Assembly: GCF_000091305.1 (NCBI RefSeq)
Contig: NC_013929.1
Span: 4,712,001 to 4,776,000 of the forward strand
Direction: 5' to 3'
DNA: 64,000 bases
Source of the DNA: Streptomyces scabiei 87.22
GTDB taxonomy: Bacteria > Actinomycetota > Actinomycetes > Streptomycetales > Streptomycetaceae
Shown: positions 8,068 to 16,329 of the stretch, one piece after another
How positions within the stretch are numbered: position 1 is the stretch's first letter
Layout of the letters: each line of letters opens with the position of its first letter
The notes under the pieces: generated by a model
Told to the model about the DNA's origin: nothing
Databases searched by the model: none
The model's input: only the letters and a program-made list of their open reading frames with translations
Made by a program: the position numbers and the translations under genes

Positions 8068-10514
8068 GCACGACCCCCAGGGCGGGCGGACAGACGAGCG
8101 TCGACCTCTCCGTCGTCGTCCCCGCCTACAACGAGGAGGGCCGTCTCGCCCCCACCCTCGACGCGATCATCGCCCACCTCGCGGCCACCGAGGCCGCGGC
8201 CCGCTGGGAGATCATCGTCGTCGACGACGGGTCGACGGACGGCACGGCCGAGGTCGTGGCCGCCGTCACCGCCCGCGACGCCCGGGTCCAGCTCGTCTCC
8301 GGCGGCCCCCGCAACCGGGGCAAGGGACACGCCCTGCGGCTGGGTGTCCTCGCCTCGCACGGCCGCCGGGTCCTGCTCACGGACGCCGACCTCGCCGCGC
8401 CCATCGAGGAGCTGGAACGGCTCGACAAGGCGCTCTCCGACGGGTGCGCGGCCGCGATCGGCTCGCGCGAGGCGCCCGGCGCGACCATCGAACGCCATCA
8501 GCACCGGCTGCGCGAGACACTCGGGCGCGCCGGCAACCTGCTCATACGCGGGGTGGCGGTGCCCGGCATCCGCGACACCCAGTGCGGTTTCAAGCTGTTC
8601 GACGGCGACCGCGCCCGCGAGGCGTTCGGGGCCTCGCGGCTCGACGGGTTCGGCATCGACGTGGAGATCCTGCGGTACTTCCGCCGCAGCGGCTGGCCCG
8701 TCGCCGAGGTCCCCGTCCGCTGGTCCCACCAGCCCGGTTCGAAGATCAAGCCCGGCGACTACGCCCGGGTCCTCGGTGAACTGGCCGTCCTGCGGGCCCG
8801 TTCCGTCCGCCGGGCCGACCTCCTCGCCGTCACCCTCTTCCTGGTGATGGCCGTCGCCCTCCACATAGGCCGCTGGCTCGGCCCGGACAGCCGCTATCTG
8901 CCCGACTCCCTCCAGGACCAGAACCAGTGGGAGTGGTTCTTCGCGGTCACGGCCGACAACCTCGTCCATCTGCGCAACCCCCTGTTCACCACCTTCCAGG
9001 GCTTCCCCGACGGCGTGAACCTGATGGCCAACACGGTCATGCTGGGCCTGTCGGTCCCCCTCGCCCCCGTCACCCTCGCCCTGGGGCCGGCGGTCACGCT
9101 GGCCCTGGTGATGACCCTGGGCCTGGCCGCCACGGCCGCCTCCTGGTACTGGCTGATCGTCCGACGGGTCGAACGTCACCGGGGCGCGGCCTTCGCCGGA
9201 GCGGCCCTCGCCGCCTTCGCGCCGCCGATGGTCAGCCACGCCAACGCGCACCCCAACTTCGTCGTCCTGTTCATGATCCCGCTGATCGTCGACCGGGCGC
9301 TGCGCCTGTGCACGGGCGCCCGGACCCAGCGGGACGGGATCGTCCTCGGTCTGATGGCGGCCTACCAGATCTTCCTCGGCGAGGAGGCCCTCCTCCTGGC
9401 CGCGATGGGCATGCTGCTGTTCGCCGTCGCGTACGGGCTCCTGCGTCGGGACGTGGCCCGTGACGCCTGGCGTCCGCTGCTGAAGGGCCTGGGCATCGCC
9501 GTCCTGGTCGTGCTCCCCCTCGTCACCCTCCCGCTCAGCTGGCAGTTCTTCGGCCCGCAGAGCTACGGGAACATCGCGCACGGCAGCAACTCCGGCAACA
9601 GCCCGCTCGCCCTGCTCTCCTTCGCCGAACGCTCCCTGGCGGGCGACCGGGAACGGGCCGAGGCGCTCTCCCTCAACCCCACCGAGCAGAACGCCTTCTA
9701 CGGCTGGCCGCTGGCCCTGCTGACCCTCGGCATCGTCGTACGCCTGTGGGAACGCACCCTGGTGAAGGCGCTGGCCTGCACGGCGGTCGCCGCCGCCGTG
9801 CTCTCCCTCGGACCCGAGATCCGTCTCCCGCGCACGGACATCGTCCTGCCCGGCCCGTGGGCACTGCTCGCCGAGAAGCCGCTGTTCGAGTCGGTCATCG
9901 AGGGCCGGGTGGCGATGATCTGCGCCCCGGTCCTCGGCATGCTGCTGGCCCTGGCCTGGGCGCGGCTCGCCGCCGCCCCGGGCCTCGGCACCCGGTACGC
10001 GGGGTTCATGGCGATCACCCTCGCCCTGCTCCCGATCGTCCCGGCCCCGCTGCGGTCCGAGCCCCGCACCGAGGTCCCGGCGTTCATCGCCGACGGCACC
10101 TGGGCGTCGTACGTCGACACCGGGGCCGGCGAGACCCTGGTGCCCGTGCCGCTGCCGGACCCGGGCAACGCGGAGGCCCTGCGCTGGCAGAGCACGGCCC
10201 GCTTCGGCTTCCGGATGCCCGGCGGCTACTTCAACGGCCCCTTCGGCGAGGACCGCGTCGGCATCTACGGCGCGGCCCCCCGCCACACCTCCAACCTGCT
10301 GCGTGACGTCCGCTACACCGGCAAGGTCCCGGTGATCGGCGAGAACTGGCGGGCGCAGGCCCGCAAGGACTTCGCGTACTGGCACGCCGGCGCCCTGGTG
10401 CTGCGTCCGCAGCCGTACGACGGACAGTTGCGCGAGGCCGTGGACAAGCTCGTCGGGCGCCCGGGTAAGTGGGCGGGCGGAGTGTGGGTATGGGACCTGC
10501 ACGCAGGGGACTGA
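8064..10514 (+). CDS. fused family-2 glycosyltransferase / polytopic membrane protein
   Basis: 816-aa two-part protein. Residues about 10-250 are a GT2 domain close to dolichyl-phosphate glucosyl/mannosyltransferases: VVVPAYNEEGRLAPTLDA, IIVVDDGSTDGTAEVV, GKGHALRLGVLASHG, the metal-binding TDADLAAP, and TQCGFKLFDGDRAREAF. From about residue 255 there are roughly ten hydrophobic segments and a large terminal extracytoplasmic region (FRMPGGYFNGPFGEDRVGIYG), like GT-C or YfhO-type lipid-linked sugar transferases. A reasonable inference is that one polypeptide makes a polyprenyl-phosphate sugar and helps move or transfer it outside the membrane. The acceptor is unknown. It is translationally coupled to GntR upstream. 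Confidence 0.85.
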   Translation: MSTTPRAGGQTSVDLSVVVPAYNEEGRLAPTLDAIIAHLAATEAAARWEIIVVDDGSTDGTAEVVAAVTARDARVQLVSGGPRNRGKGHALRLGVLASHGRRVLLTDADLAAPIEELERLDKALSDGCAAAIGSREAPGATIERHQHRLRETLGRAGNLLIRGVAVPGIRDTQCGFKLFDGDRAREAFGASRLDGFGIDVEILRYFRRSGWPVAEVPVRWSHQPGSKIKPGDYARVLGELAVLRARSVRRADLLAVTLFLVMAVALHIGRWLGPDSRYLPDSLQDQNQWEWFFAVTADNLVHLRNPLFTTFQGFPDGVNLMANTVMLGLSVPLAPVTLALGPAVTLALVMTLGLAATAASWYWLIVRRVERHRGAAFAGAALAAFAPPMVSHANAHPNFVVLFMIPLIVDRALRLCTGARTQRDGIVLGLMAAYQIFLGEEALLLAAMGMLLFAVAYGLLRRDVARDAWRPLLKGLGIAVLVVLPLVTLPLSWQFFGPQSYGNIAHGSNSGNSPLALLSFAERSLAGDRERAEALSLNPTEQNAFYGWPLALLTLGIVVRLWERTLVKALACTAVAAAVLSLGPEIRLPRTDIVLPGPWALLAEKPLFESVIEGRVAMICAPVLGMLLALAWARLAAAPGLGTRYAGFMAITLALLPIVPAPLRSEPRTEVPAFIADGTWASYVDTGAGETLVPVPLPDPGNAEALRWQSTARFGFRMPGGYFNGPFGEDRVGIYGAAPRHTSNLLRDVRYTGKVPVIGENWRAQARKDFAYWHAGALVLRPQPYDGQLREAVDKLVGRPGKWAGGVWVWDLHAGD

Positions 10515-10612
10515 AGCCGCGTTCAGCGACTACGCTTCCCTGACCACTGTGCGCCGTACGCGAACACGTCTTCACCGTCCGTGTGCGTGCCGGATGACCG
10601 AGGAGTTCTCTT

Positions 10613-11263
10613 TTGGCCTGTGACCTCTGGCTGGTCCCGCTCGTCGACGTGCTGTGCCACACGCCCGACAATCCCTTCGCCGAGGAACTCGCGCTCTACA
10701 ACAGGCTGCTGGGCGAGTCCGGGCTGCCGCCGGTCCCGGTGTACCAGTACATGCCCGGGCTGACCGGGGAGGTCGCCCCGGTCGCGGGCTTCGACTACGA
10801 CGCGCTGCACTTCCTGCGCCGGGCCTATCTGCTCCAGGTCTGCGGCCTGGAGGTGACCCCGGTGGACGCGCTGGGCGGTGACTACGAGCAGTTGCTGGAG
10901 ATGTTCGAGACGACGGCCCAGCAGTCCCACCTGGTCTGGCACTACGACCACGCCGGCGCCTACGTCCCGGTCGACTTCCCACAGCCCCTGTCCAGCGACG
11001 AACTCCTCGCCGGGGGCGGTCCCCTGGGCTCGTCCCAGGGTCTGCTGCGGGAACTGGAATTCGTGGCCGCCGCCATCGGCATCGACCCGGCGAACCCTCC
11101 GGCCCGCCCCGAGGCGCCGCTCGCGCCCACGGAGTTGGAGGAGCCGGCCGTTCCGGCGCCCTACGATCCCAGTCCGTTCGCCCGCGAACGGCACGTCTGG
11201 CTGGGGCTGCACGCGGCGGCGACCCGAAGTCTGGCGCAGGGATCGATGATCGTGTTCAGCTGA
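10613..11263 (+). CDS. conserved hypothetical protein (216 aa)
   Basis: Starts at TTG 10613, chosen because an AGGAG Shine-Dalgarno lies about 7 nt upstream and the product then begins MACDLWLVPLVDVLCHTPDNPF. It is a soluble, acidic protein with many aromatic residues (VPVYQYMPGLTGEVAPVAGFDYDALHFLRRAYLL) and a Pro/Ala-rich linker near residue 165. There is no signal peptide, TM helix or motif that I recognise. It follows the glycosyltransferase by 98 bp and converges on a small minus-strand gene. Confidence 0.7.
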   Translation: MACDLWLVPLVDVLCHTPDNPFAEELALYNRLLGESGLPPVPVYQYMPGLTGEVAPVAGFDYDALHFLRRAYLLQVCGLEVTPVDALGGDYEQLLEMFETTAQQSHLVWHYDHAGAYVPVDFPQPLSSDELLAGGGPLGSSQGLLRELEFVAAAIGIDPANPPARPEAPLAPTELEEPAVPAPYDPSPFARERHVWLGLHAAATRSLAQGSMIVFS

Positions 11264-11308
11264 TCGTCCGACTGCTCGTCCTCGGCCGGGGCCCGGCGAC
11301 CGGCCGGC

Positions 11309-11602
11309 TCAGCGTCCCAGTGCCGCGAGGCCCTTCTGCATGTCCTCCGCGTTCATCACGGGGGTGTAGGTGACCTCGGCGCCCATGTCGAGGAAGAACG
11401 GCTCGGCGATCGCCGGCATCTCGGAGCTGTCCTGCATGTCGAAGACCATGTAACAGGTGCGGTGCCCCTGGTCGGTCGTGAAGTAGGCCGCCTCCGGCTT
11501 GACCTGCTCCATGGAGGCCTGCATCAGCTTCCCCAGGGTGCCGTTCCGGATGGCCTCGTTCGACCTCTCGGTGTCGAACCGTGCCTTGAAGAGCATGCGC
11601 AT
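11309..11602 (-). CDS. small conserved protein, ferredoxin-like fold suspected
   Basis: 97-aa protein starting MRMLFKARFDTERSNEAIRN. The pattern beta-helix-beta (MLFKARFDTE, then helix, then AAYFTTDQGHRTCYMVFDM) and the C-terminal GAEVTYTPVMNAEDMQKGL resemble dimeric alpha/beta-barrel (DUF3303 or GYD-like) proteins, but this is an impression. A GTG nine bases upstream (11611) is an alternative start with a GGAGG 4 nt before it. I preferred the ATG at 11602, which gives a natural first beta strand. Confidence 0.75.
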   Translation of the reverse strand: MRMLFKARFDTERSNEAIRNGTLGKLMQASMEQVKPEAAYFTTDQGHRTCYMVFDMQDSSEMPAIAEPFFLDMGAEVTYTPVMNAEDMQKGLAALGR

Positions 11603-11760
11603 CGCACTCACCTTTCCTCCGGGCCGTGTGACGTGCGCGGATCGCGCGCCATTTCAGGATATGCCCGGTATGCGCGCGGGGCCCGACCGGGGAAGAGGCA
11701 GCGGGCCGGGCACGCGTGCGCGTGCCCGGCCCGAGGTGCGTCACCGCCCTGTGTGCGGCC

Positions 11761-13044
11761 CTAGATGAACGAGTTGATCTCGATCGTCTCGTCGCGGCCC
11801 GGACCGACACCGATCGCGGAGATCGGCGCGCCGGACATCTCCTCCAGCGCCTTCACGTACGCCTGGGCGTTCTTCGGCAGGTCGGAGAAGGACTTGGCCG
11901 AGGAGATGTCCTCGGACCAGCCCGGCAGGTTCTCGTAGATCGGCTTCGCGTGGTGGAAGTCGGACTGCGAGTAGGGAAGTTCCTCGACGCGCTTGCCGTC
12001 GATCTCGTACGCGACACAGACCGGGATCTGCTCCCAGCCGGTGAGGACGTCGAGCTTGGTGAGGAAGAAGTCCGTCAGACCGTTCACCCGGGTCGCGTAG
12101 CGGGCGATCACCGCGTCGAACCAGCCGCAGCGGCGGTCGCGGCCCGTGGTCACGCCCCGCTCGCCGCCGATGCGGCGCAGCGCCTCGCCGTCCGCGTCGA
12201 ACAGCTCGGTCGGGAACGGACCCGCCCCGACCCGGGTCGTGTACGCCTTGAGGATGCCGATGACCCGGCTGATCTTCGTCGGCCCGACACCCGTACCCGT
12301 GCAGGCGCCGCCCGCGGTGGGGTTGGACGAGGTGACGAAGGGATACGTCCCGTGGTCGATGTCGAGCAGGGTGCCCTGCCCGCCCTCGAAGAGGACGACC
12401 TTGTTCTCCTCCAGGGCCTGGTTGAGGACCAGGACCGTGTCGGTGACGTACGGGGCGAGCTTGTCCGCGTAGACGAGCAGTTCCTCGACGACCTGGTCGG
12501 TGGAGATGGCCCGGCGGTTGAAGAGCTTGGTGAGGACCTGGTTCTTGACGTCGAGGGCCGCCTCGACCTTCTGCGTCAGGATCGACTCGTCGTAGAGGTC
12601 CTGGACGCGGATACCTACGCGGTTGATCTTGTCCGCGTAGGTCGGGCCGATGCCCCGCCCCGTCGTGCCGATCTTGCGCTTTCCGAGGAAGCGCTCCGTG
12701 ACCTTGTCCAGGGTCACGTTGTACGGCGTGATGATGTGGGCGTTGCCGCTGAGCAGGAGCTTGGACGTGTCGACGCCGCGCTCGTTCAGACCGCTCAGCT
12801 CGGAGAGCAGGACCGACGGGTCGACAACGACACCGTTACCGATGACCGGAGTGCACTCCGGAGTGAGGATCCCGGAAGGGAGGAGGTGGAGGGCGTACTT
12901 CTGGTCACCCACGACTACCGTGTGGCCGGCGTTGTTGCCGCCCTGGTAGCGCACCACATAGTCGACGGACCCACCTAGCAGGTCCGTCGCCTTTCCCTTG
13001 CCTTCGTCACCCCACTGAGCACCGAGCAGCACAAGTGCGGGCAC
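11761..13044 (-). CDS. purA: adenylosuccinate synthetase
   Basis: 427-aa enzyme joining IMP and aspartate using GTP, the first committed step to AMP. Hallmarks: ALVLLGAQWGDEGKGKATD (GTP loop with catalytic Asp and Lys), NNAGHTVV (catalytic His), GTTGRGIGPTYADK, TRVGAGPFPTE, and GVTTGRDRRCGWFDAV, with the C-terminal VGPGRDETIEI. The GTG start at 13044 gives the exact family length. The gene stands alone and is divergent from the diacylglycerol-kinase-like gene across about 200 bp that contain a hairpin. Confidence 0.98.
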   Translation of the reverse strand: MPALVLLGAQWGDEGKGKATDLLGGSVDYVVRYQGGNNAGHTVVVGDQKYALHLLPSGILTPECTPVIGNGVVVDPSVLLSELSGLNERGVDTSKLLLSGNAHIITPYNVTLDKVTERFLGKRKIGTTGRGIGPTYADKINRVGIRVQDLYDESILTQKVEAALDVKNQVLTKLFNRRAISTDQVVEELLVYADKLAPYVTDTVLVLNQALEENKVVLFEGGQGTLLDIDHGTYPFVTSSNPTAGGACTGTGVGPTKISRVIGILKAYTTRVGAGPFPTELFDADGEALRRIGGERGVTTGRDRRCGWFDAVIARYATRVNGLTDFFLTKLDVLTGWEQIPVCVAYEIDGKRVEELPYSQSDFHHAKPIYENLPGWSEDISSAKSFSDLPKNAQAYVKALEEMSGAPISAIGVGPGRDETIEINSFI

Positions 13045-13171
13045 GCGCGTACACCCCTTCCGGGCGGGGCATGTCCAAGGTCGGGGGCGTACGCGCTGGC
13101 TCATATGCATCGCGTGCGCCGCGACCGCCGTTGGTCGCACCTGTCGGACCCGGATGCCCCGGAATAGACGA

Positions 13172-13199
13172 AGCCCCTGGCGCAATAGCGCAAGGGGCT
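13172..13199. other. hairpin in the purA divergent intergenic region
   Basis: AGCCCCT (13172-13178) pairs with AGGGGCT (13193-13199). After one mismatch GCGC pairs with GCGC around an AATA loop. It lies 43 nt before the plus-strand start at 13242 and 128 nt upstream of purA, so it cannot be a terminator for either flanking coding sequence. It may be a leader structure of the plus-strand gene or a remnant. Confidence 0.5.
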
Positions 13200-13241
13200 C
13201 TTGCACAAAGATGCTACCCGAGGAAGCGAGGCAGGACCGAG

Positions 13242-14324
13242 GTGGCGACTCCCGACCAGCTCCTCGTGGTCATAGACCCCCTCGCCCGTCGCACGGACGG
13301 CGAGGCCGTACGGATCGCGAAAGACGTGCTCAGCGCGGGTGCGGCGAGTACGAAAGTGTGTCTTCCGGAGGGGCCCGAGGAATTCGCGCGGGCGCTCGCA
13401 CGACGTGGTTCGCGGCGGCCGGTGGTGGTCGGTGACGACCGCGCGCTGCTGCGGGCGGTGGCGCTCCTGCATCGCCGGCGGGAGCTGGCGTCGTGCGCCC
13501 TCTCCCTGGTCCCGGTCGGCTCCGCGCTGGGTCTGGCCCATTCCCTGGGCGTGCCCACCGGCGCGGTCGCGGCGGCGCGCGCCGCCCTGGACGGTGTCGA
13601 GCGGCGGCTGGATCTGCTCGTCGACGACAGCGACGGGGTGGTGCTGGGCACGCTGCGCATCCCGGTCCTGCCGGGCGCGTCCTCTCCCCGGCGCACGGAG
13701 AGCGCGGAGGGGAGAGAGGGCACCCCGGCCGGGGACACGGGACCTGGCACCGGGACGGGGACCGGGACCGGAATGGGCAAGGGTCGTTCGGGGCGGCCGG
13801 GGCGGCCCGGCGGAGGTGCGGGCCCGAGGACGGGCGCCGGCGCGGGCTCGGGAGCGGACCGGGCGCCGGGGGCGGCAGGCGGTCCGGCGGACGACGGTTC
13901 CCCGCCCGGCCCGCACCACTGGCTGCGCGCCTGGCCGCAGTCCCTCGCCCGTACGTTGTCGACGCGGCCGGCGCGGCCTCCCGGGCTGTCCCGTCCGCTG
14001 CGGCCGGCCCGCATACGGGTGGCCCCCGGCAGCGGTGCCGGGCCCTCGCGGCTGCGGGTGGAGGTGGACGGCGTCCTGCTCGTCGACCTCGACCAGCCCG
14101 TGGAGGCGGTGTCGATCACGCCGGGCACCGACGGCGGCGCCGACGTCGAGATCCGGCCGGTGTCGGTGGGCGCCGAGGCGTCCCCGCTGCACGCGGTCGG
14201 CCACCGGGTGACCGTGTCGGGCCCGGACTTCCGCTACCGGGCGGACTCCCTGGTGGCGGGGCCGGTGCGGACGCGGACGTGGACGGTACGGGAGGGCGCC
14301 TGGGGGCTGACGCTGCCGGGGTGA
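13242..14324 (+). CDS. diacylglycerol-kinase-like protein with degenerate nucleotide motif
   Basis: 360-aa protein, GTG start at 13242 preceded by a weak AGGACCGAG. The N-terminal half resembles the DAGK/NAD-kinase fold: LLVVIDPLARRTDGEAVRIAKDVLSAG, VVVGDDRALLRAVALLHRRRELA, and LVPVGSALGLAHSLGVP. In real diacylglycerol or sphingosine kinases the second segment is a GGDG loop; here it reads VVGDDRALL, so catalysis is doubtful. A Gly/Pro/Arg-rich linker (about residues 150-230, with GTGTGTGTG repeats) leads to a C-terminal beta-rich domain (RLRVEVDGVLLVDLDQP), as in the family. Possibly a lipid-binding or regulatory paralogue. Confidence 0.75.
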   Translation: MATPDQLLVVIDPLARRTDGEAVRIAKDVLSAGAASTKVCLPEGPEEFARALARRGSRRPVVVGDDRALLRAVALLHRRRELASCALSLVPVGSALGLAHSLGVPTGAVAAARAALDGVERRLDLLVDDSDGVVLGTLRIPVLPGASSPRRTESAEGREGTPAGDTGPGTGTGTGTGMGKGRSGRPGRPGGGAGPRTGAGAGSGADRAPGAAGGPADDGSPPGPHHWLRAWPQSLARTLSTRPARPPGLSRPLRPARIRVAPGSGAGPSRLRVEVDGVLLVDLDQPVEAVSITPGTDGGADVEIRPVSVGAEASPLHAVGHRVTVSGPDFRYRADSLVAGPVRTRTWTVREGAWGLTLPG

Positions 14325-14354
14325 ACGGGCGGGTGCGGGCGGGCGCCTCGGGGC

Positions 14355-14384
14355 GGGGGCGCCCGGTGCGTGACGGGCGCCCCC
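14355..14384. terminator. convergent hairpin terminator
   Basis: GGGGGCGCCCG (14355-14365) and CGGGCGCCCCC (14374-14384) form a perfect 11-bp stem with an 8-nt loop, 30 bp after the DAGK-like stop and 12 bp before the I36 stop. There is no T tract, as is common in Streptomyces. Confidence 0.75.
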
Positions 14385-14396
14385 TGGCCGATCGGA

Positions 14397-14768
14397 TCAG
14401 CAGCTCGCGGCCCAGGTGTGGGAGTCGCCGTCGTCGTTGGCGGCTCCGTTGTAGCCGACCTCCTGGCCGGGGGTGAGGCAGATGGTCATGTGACCGCCGA
14501 GGTTGCCGCTGGAGTACACCTTGACGTGGTCCTTGATGCCGGCGCCGGAGATGCCGTGGTTGGCCCAGGAGGAGTCCGCGTCGGCGATGTTGCTCTCCCA
14601 CCAGTGGTCGTCGCCCGGCCACTCGATCTTCATGCCGGAGAAGTTGGCGTCCGTCCAGACGCAGAAGTTGCCGCTGCCGCAGGCCGCGGCCTGCGCCGAG
14701 CCCGACGACGCGAGGACCACGCCGGCGGAGAGGAGTACCGCGGAGAACAGGGCGGTGAAGCGCTTCAC
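14397..14768 (-). CDS. secreted peptidase inhibitor family I36 protein
   Basis: 123-aa secreted protein. Sec signal peptide MKRFTALFSAVLLSAGVVL with cleavage after AQA. The mature part matches beta/gamma-crystallin-like I36 inhibitors: ACGSGNFCVWTDANFSGMKIEWPGDD, SSWANHG, KVYSSGNLGGHMTICLTPGQE and a C-terminal Cys. I36 is the family of SMPI, a Streptomyces metalloproteinase inhibitor, but many relatives have no tested target. It is the third gene of an operon of three secreted proteins (16 bp from its neighbour). Confidence 0.88.
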   Translation of the reverse strand: MKRFTALFSAVLLSAGVVLASSGSAQAAACGSGNFCVWTDANFSGMKIEWPGDDHWWESNIADADSSWANHGISGAGIKDHVKVYSSGNLGGHMTICLTPGQEVGYNGAANDDGDSHTWAASC

Positions 14769-14784
14769 TGTGCTGTTTTTCCCT

Positions 14785-15345
14785 TCAGGGGTGGGGGTTG
14801 CCAGGGCCGATCAGAGAGGTGGCTTCGGTGAGGGCACGGGCCCGCAGCCGCTCCCACTCGGCGAGTTCCGTACGGTGTGCCGCGCGGACCTCGGCGAGGG
14901 TGCGGTCGGTGTGGACGGCCTCGGGTCGGAGGTTGTTGACGATCGTGGAGGTACGGAACCAGCGGCGCTGGTCGCCGTAGAGCCTGCGCTGGGCCGCGGC
15001 CAGGCAGCCGTCGGTGTGGGCGCGGACGACGTATCCGGTCGGCAGCCTCAACGACAGCTCCCTGCGCCCGGCCCCGAACAGCGCATCGGCGACCCGCGCC
15101 CGCTCGGCGCCCGGGGCCGCGCTCTGCCCCGGACGCGGCGGAGCGAGCCCCCGGCCGGTCAGACAGGCGTCGGTCAGCCGCTGTGTCGCGGCCTTGATGA
15201 CGTCGTCCGGGGAGAGCCGGGGCGGGGCCGGGGGCGCCGCGCACGCGGTACCGGCGGCGAGGAACAGACCGCAGACGAGGAGCACGGCGGGAGCCGTACG
15301 GCGGCGGGGGTGCGTCGCGGGTTCCGCCCGCTCGACGGTTCCCAT
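14785..15345 (-). CDS. secreted hypothetical protein
   Basis: 186-aa protein with a basic N-terminus and hydrophobic stretch TAPAVLLVCGLFLAAGTACAA, a signal peptide. A Cys follows, but the -3 position (Gly) is poor for a lipobox, so lipidation is uncertain. The mature part is Arg/Ala-rich and helical (VIKAATQRLTDACLTG, AHTDGCLAAAQRRLYGD, HRTELAEWERLRARALTEA) with two conserved-looking cysteines (one in TDACL, one in TDGCL) that may form a disulfide. It sits between two other secreted genes, 3 bp and 16 bp away, in one operon. Confidence 0.75.
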   Translation of the reverse strand: MGTVERAEPATHPRRRTAPAVLLVCGLFLAAGTACAAPPAPPRLSPDDVIKAATQRLTDACLTGRGLAPPRPGQSAAPGAERARVADALFGAGRRELSLRLPTGYVVRAHTDGCLAAAQRRLYGDQRRWFRTSTIVNNLRPEAVHTDRTLAEVRAAHRTELAEWERLRARALTEATSLIGPGNPHP

Positions 15346-15348
15346 CGG

Positions 15349-15732
15349 TCAGCCCGCCTCGCAGCCCATCCGCGTGTCGCTGACGCCGTCGAACCTCGTC
15401 GCCCACTCGCTCCAGTCGTCGTCGTAGTCGTCGGGGCGGATCTCGCGGTAGAGGCAGCCGCCGCCGGACCGGTAGTGGATCGCGAAGACGCTGACGGGGG
15501 CGTGCGAGTCGAAGGAGTACGCGTGGCGCTTCACGCGGGCGTCGGCCTCGCGGTAGCCGGGCGGCGCGTAGTCCCAGGCGCCGCCCGGGCCCATCTGACC
15601 GTGTTCGGGCCAGAAGTACACATGCCCCGGCGGTACGGCGGCGGGGGCGGCCGGCGCGGTGGCCGGGAGAGCCGGGGAGGCGGCGGGGAGGAGGACGGCG
15701 AAGGCCGCGGACAGGACGGCGAGTTGGCGCAT
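15349..15732 (-). CDS. secreted hypothetical protein, first gene of three-gene secreted operon
   Basis: 127-aa protein starting MRQLAVLSAAFAVLLP, with a Sec signal peptide and an Ala/Pro-rich linker. The mature domain is rich in aromatic residues (VYFWPEHGQMGPGGAWDYAPPGYRE, YSFDSHAPVSVFAIHYRSGGGCLYREIRPDDYDDDW) and ends in GCEAG, with two Cys that could pair. Spacing and length suggest a small beta-rich domain comparable to the I36 protein downstream, but I cannot show homology. The ATG at 15732 is used because it begins the signal peptide; upstream in-frame starts lack one. Confidence 0.75.
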   Translation of the reverse strand: MRQLAVLSAAFAVLLPAASPALPATAPAAPAAVPPGHVYFWPEHGQMGPGGAWDYAPPGYREADARVKRHAYSFDSHAPVSVFAIHYRSGGGCLYREIRPDDYDDDWSEWATRFDGVSDTRMGCEAG

Positions 15733-16276
15733 GGGCGGATTCCCGGGAACGGTGGTCGGACGGCAGGGGCCAGCCACAGCTGACACGGCGACCTGCCCAG
15801 CGCCCACGGCGATATGCCCGTATCCACCCCTTCGGGCGAGCGCGCGGGGGCGTGCGTCACCGGCGCCCCGGCCCTCGGCACAGGGACGGTCACGATAGGC
15901 ACGGAAATGCTCCCGCGAGGGCGCGACACGCCGTTGCGATGATGAATCGGATGCGAATTCACGCGAGGGGCCGAAAGGCCATTTCCTCGCATGCCGTGGG
16001 TTTCTGAGAGGGCGTCAGCCATGTCGCCCGAGAAAAGCCTGACGAGTACTCAGGGGGCGCACCCCGCACCGCACCCCCAACAGAGTGACGATGTGTCAGC
16101 GCGCTCCCGAGAGACGCTTCGCTCGGATCAAAACACCAGCTCATTGCCATATTTTGATGCAGCGTCAGGCGCGCCGACCGTCACCCTCCGGGGCGACAAT
16201 TCATGCGACCGTCCAGCCTAATTTTCACACTGCGCCGGATCTCCTCGACATGACAGCGGAAATGGCCGTCATTACG
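15733..16276. other. gene-free, AT-richer intergenic region
   Basis: 544 bp between divergent secreted-protein genes. The part 15960-16250 is clearly richer in A/T than its surroundings (for example TTGCCATATTTTGATGC near 16143). It must hold the promoters of both directions. A 67-codon reading frame from the ATG at 16021 has non-streptomycete codon use and is not called. I see no known regulatory motif before the palindrome at 16277. Confidence 0.6.
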
Positions 16277-16313
16277 TTCGTTCTCGTCGGCAGGTCCTGT
16301 CGACGAGAACGAA
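16277..16313. promoter_or_regulatory. 37-bp near-continuous palindrome upstream of secreted RGEG protein
   Basis: TTCGTTCTCGTCG (16277-16289) and CGACGAGAACGAA (16301-16313) are perfect 13-bp inverse copies. The 11 bases between (GCAGGTCCTGT) are themselves palindromic apart from one G-T pair and the centre, so the whole 37 bp is a dyad centred on 16295. It ends 17 bp before the TTG start at 16330, where the hairpin in RNA would sit directly before the ribosome binding site GAAGGGGAAG. It could be an operator, a translational control hairpin or a cruciform. Confidence 0.7.
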
Positions 16314-16329
16314 GAGAAGGGGAAGTGCA

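Noticed and set aside
16021..16221. 67-codon plus frame starting MSPEKSLTSTQGAHP with GAGAGGG upstream
   Set aside because: Third codon positions are not GC-biased and the region is AT-rich intergenic DNA; no recognisable motif.
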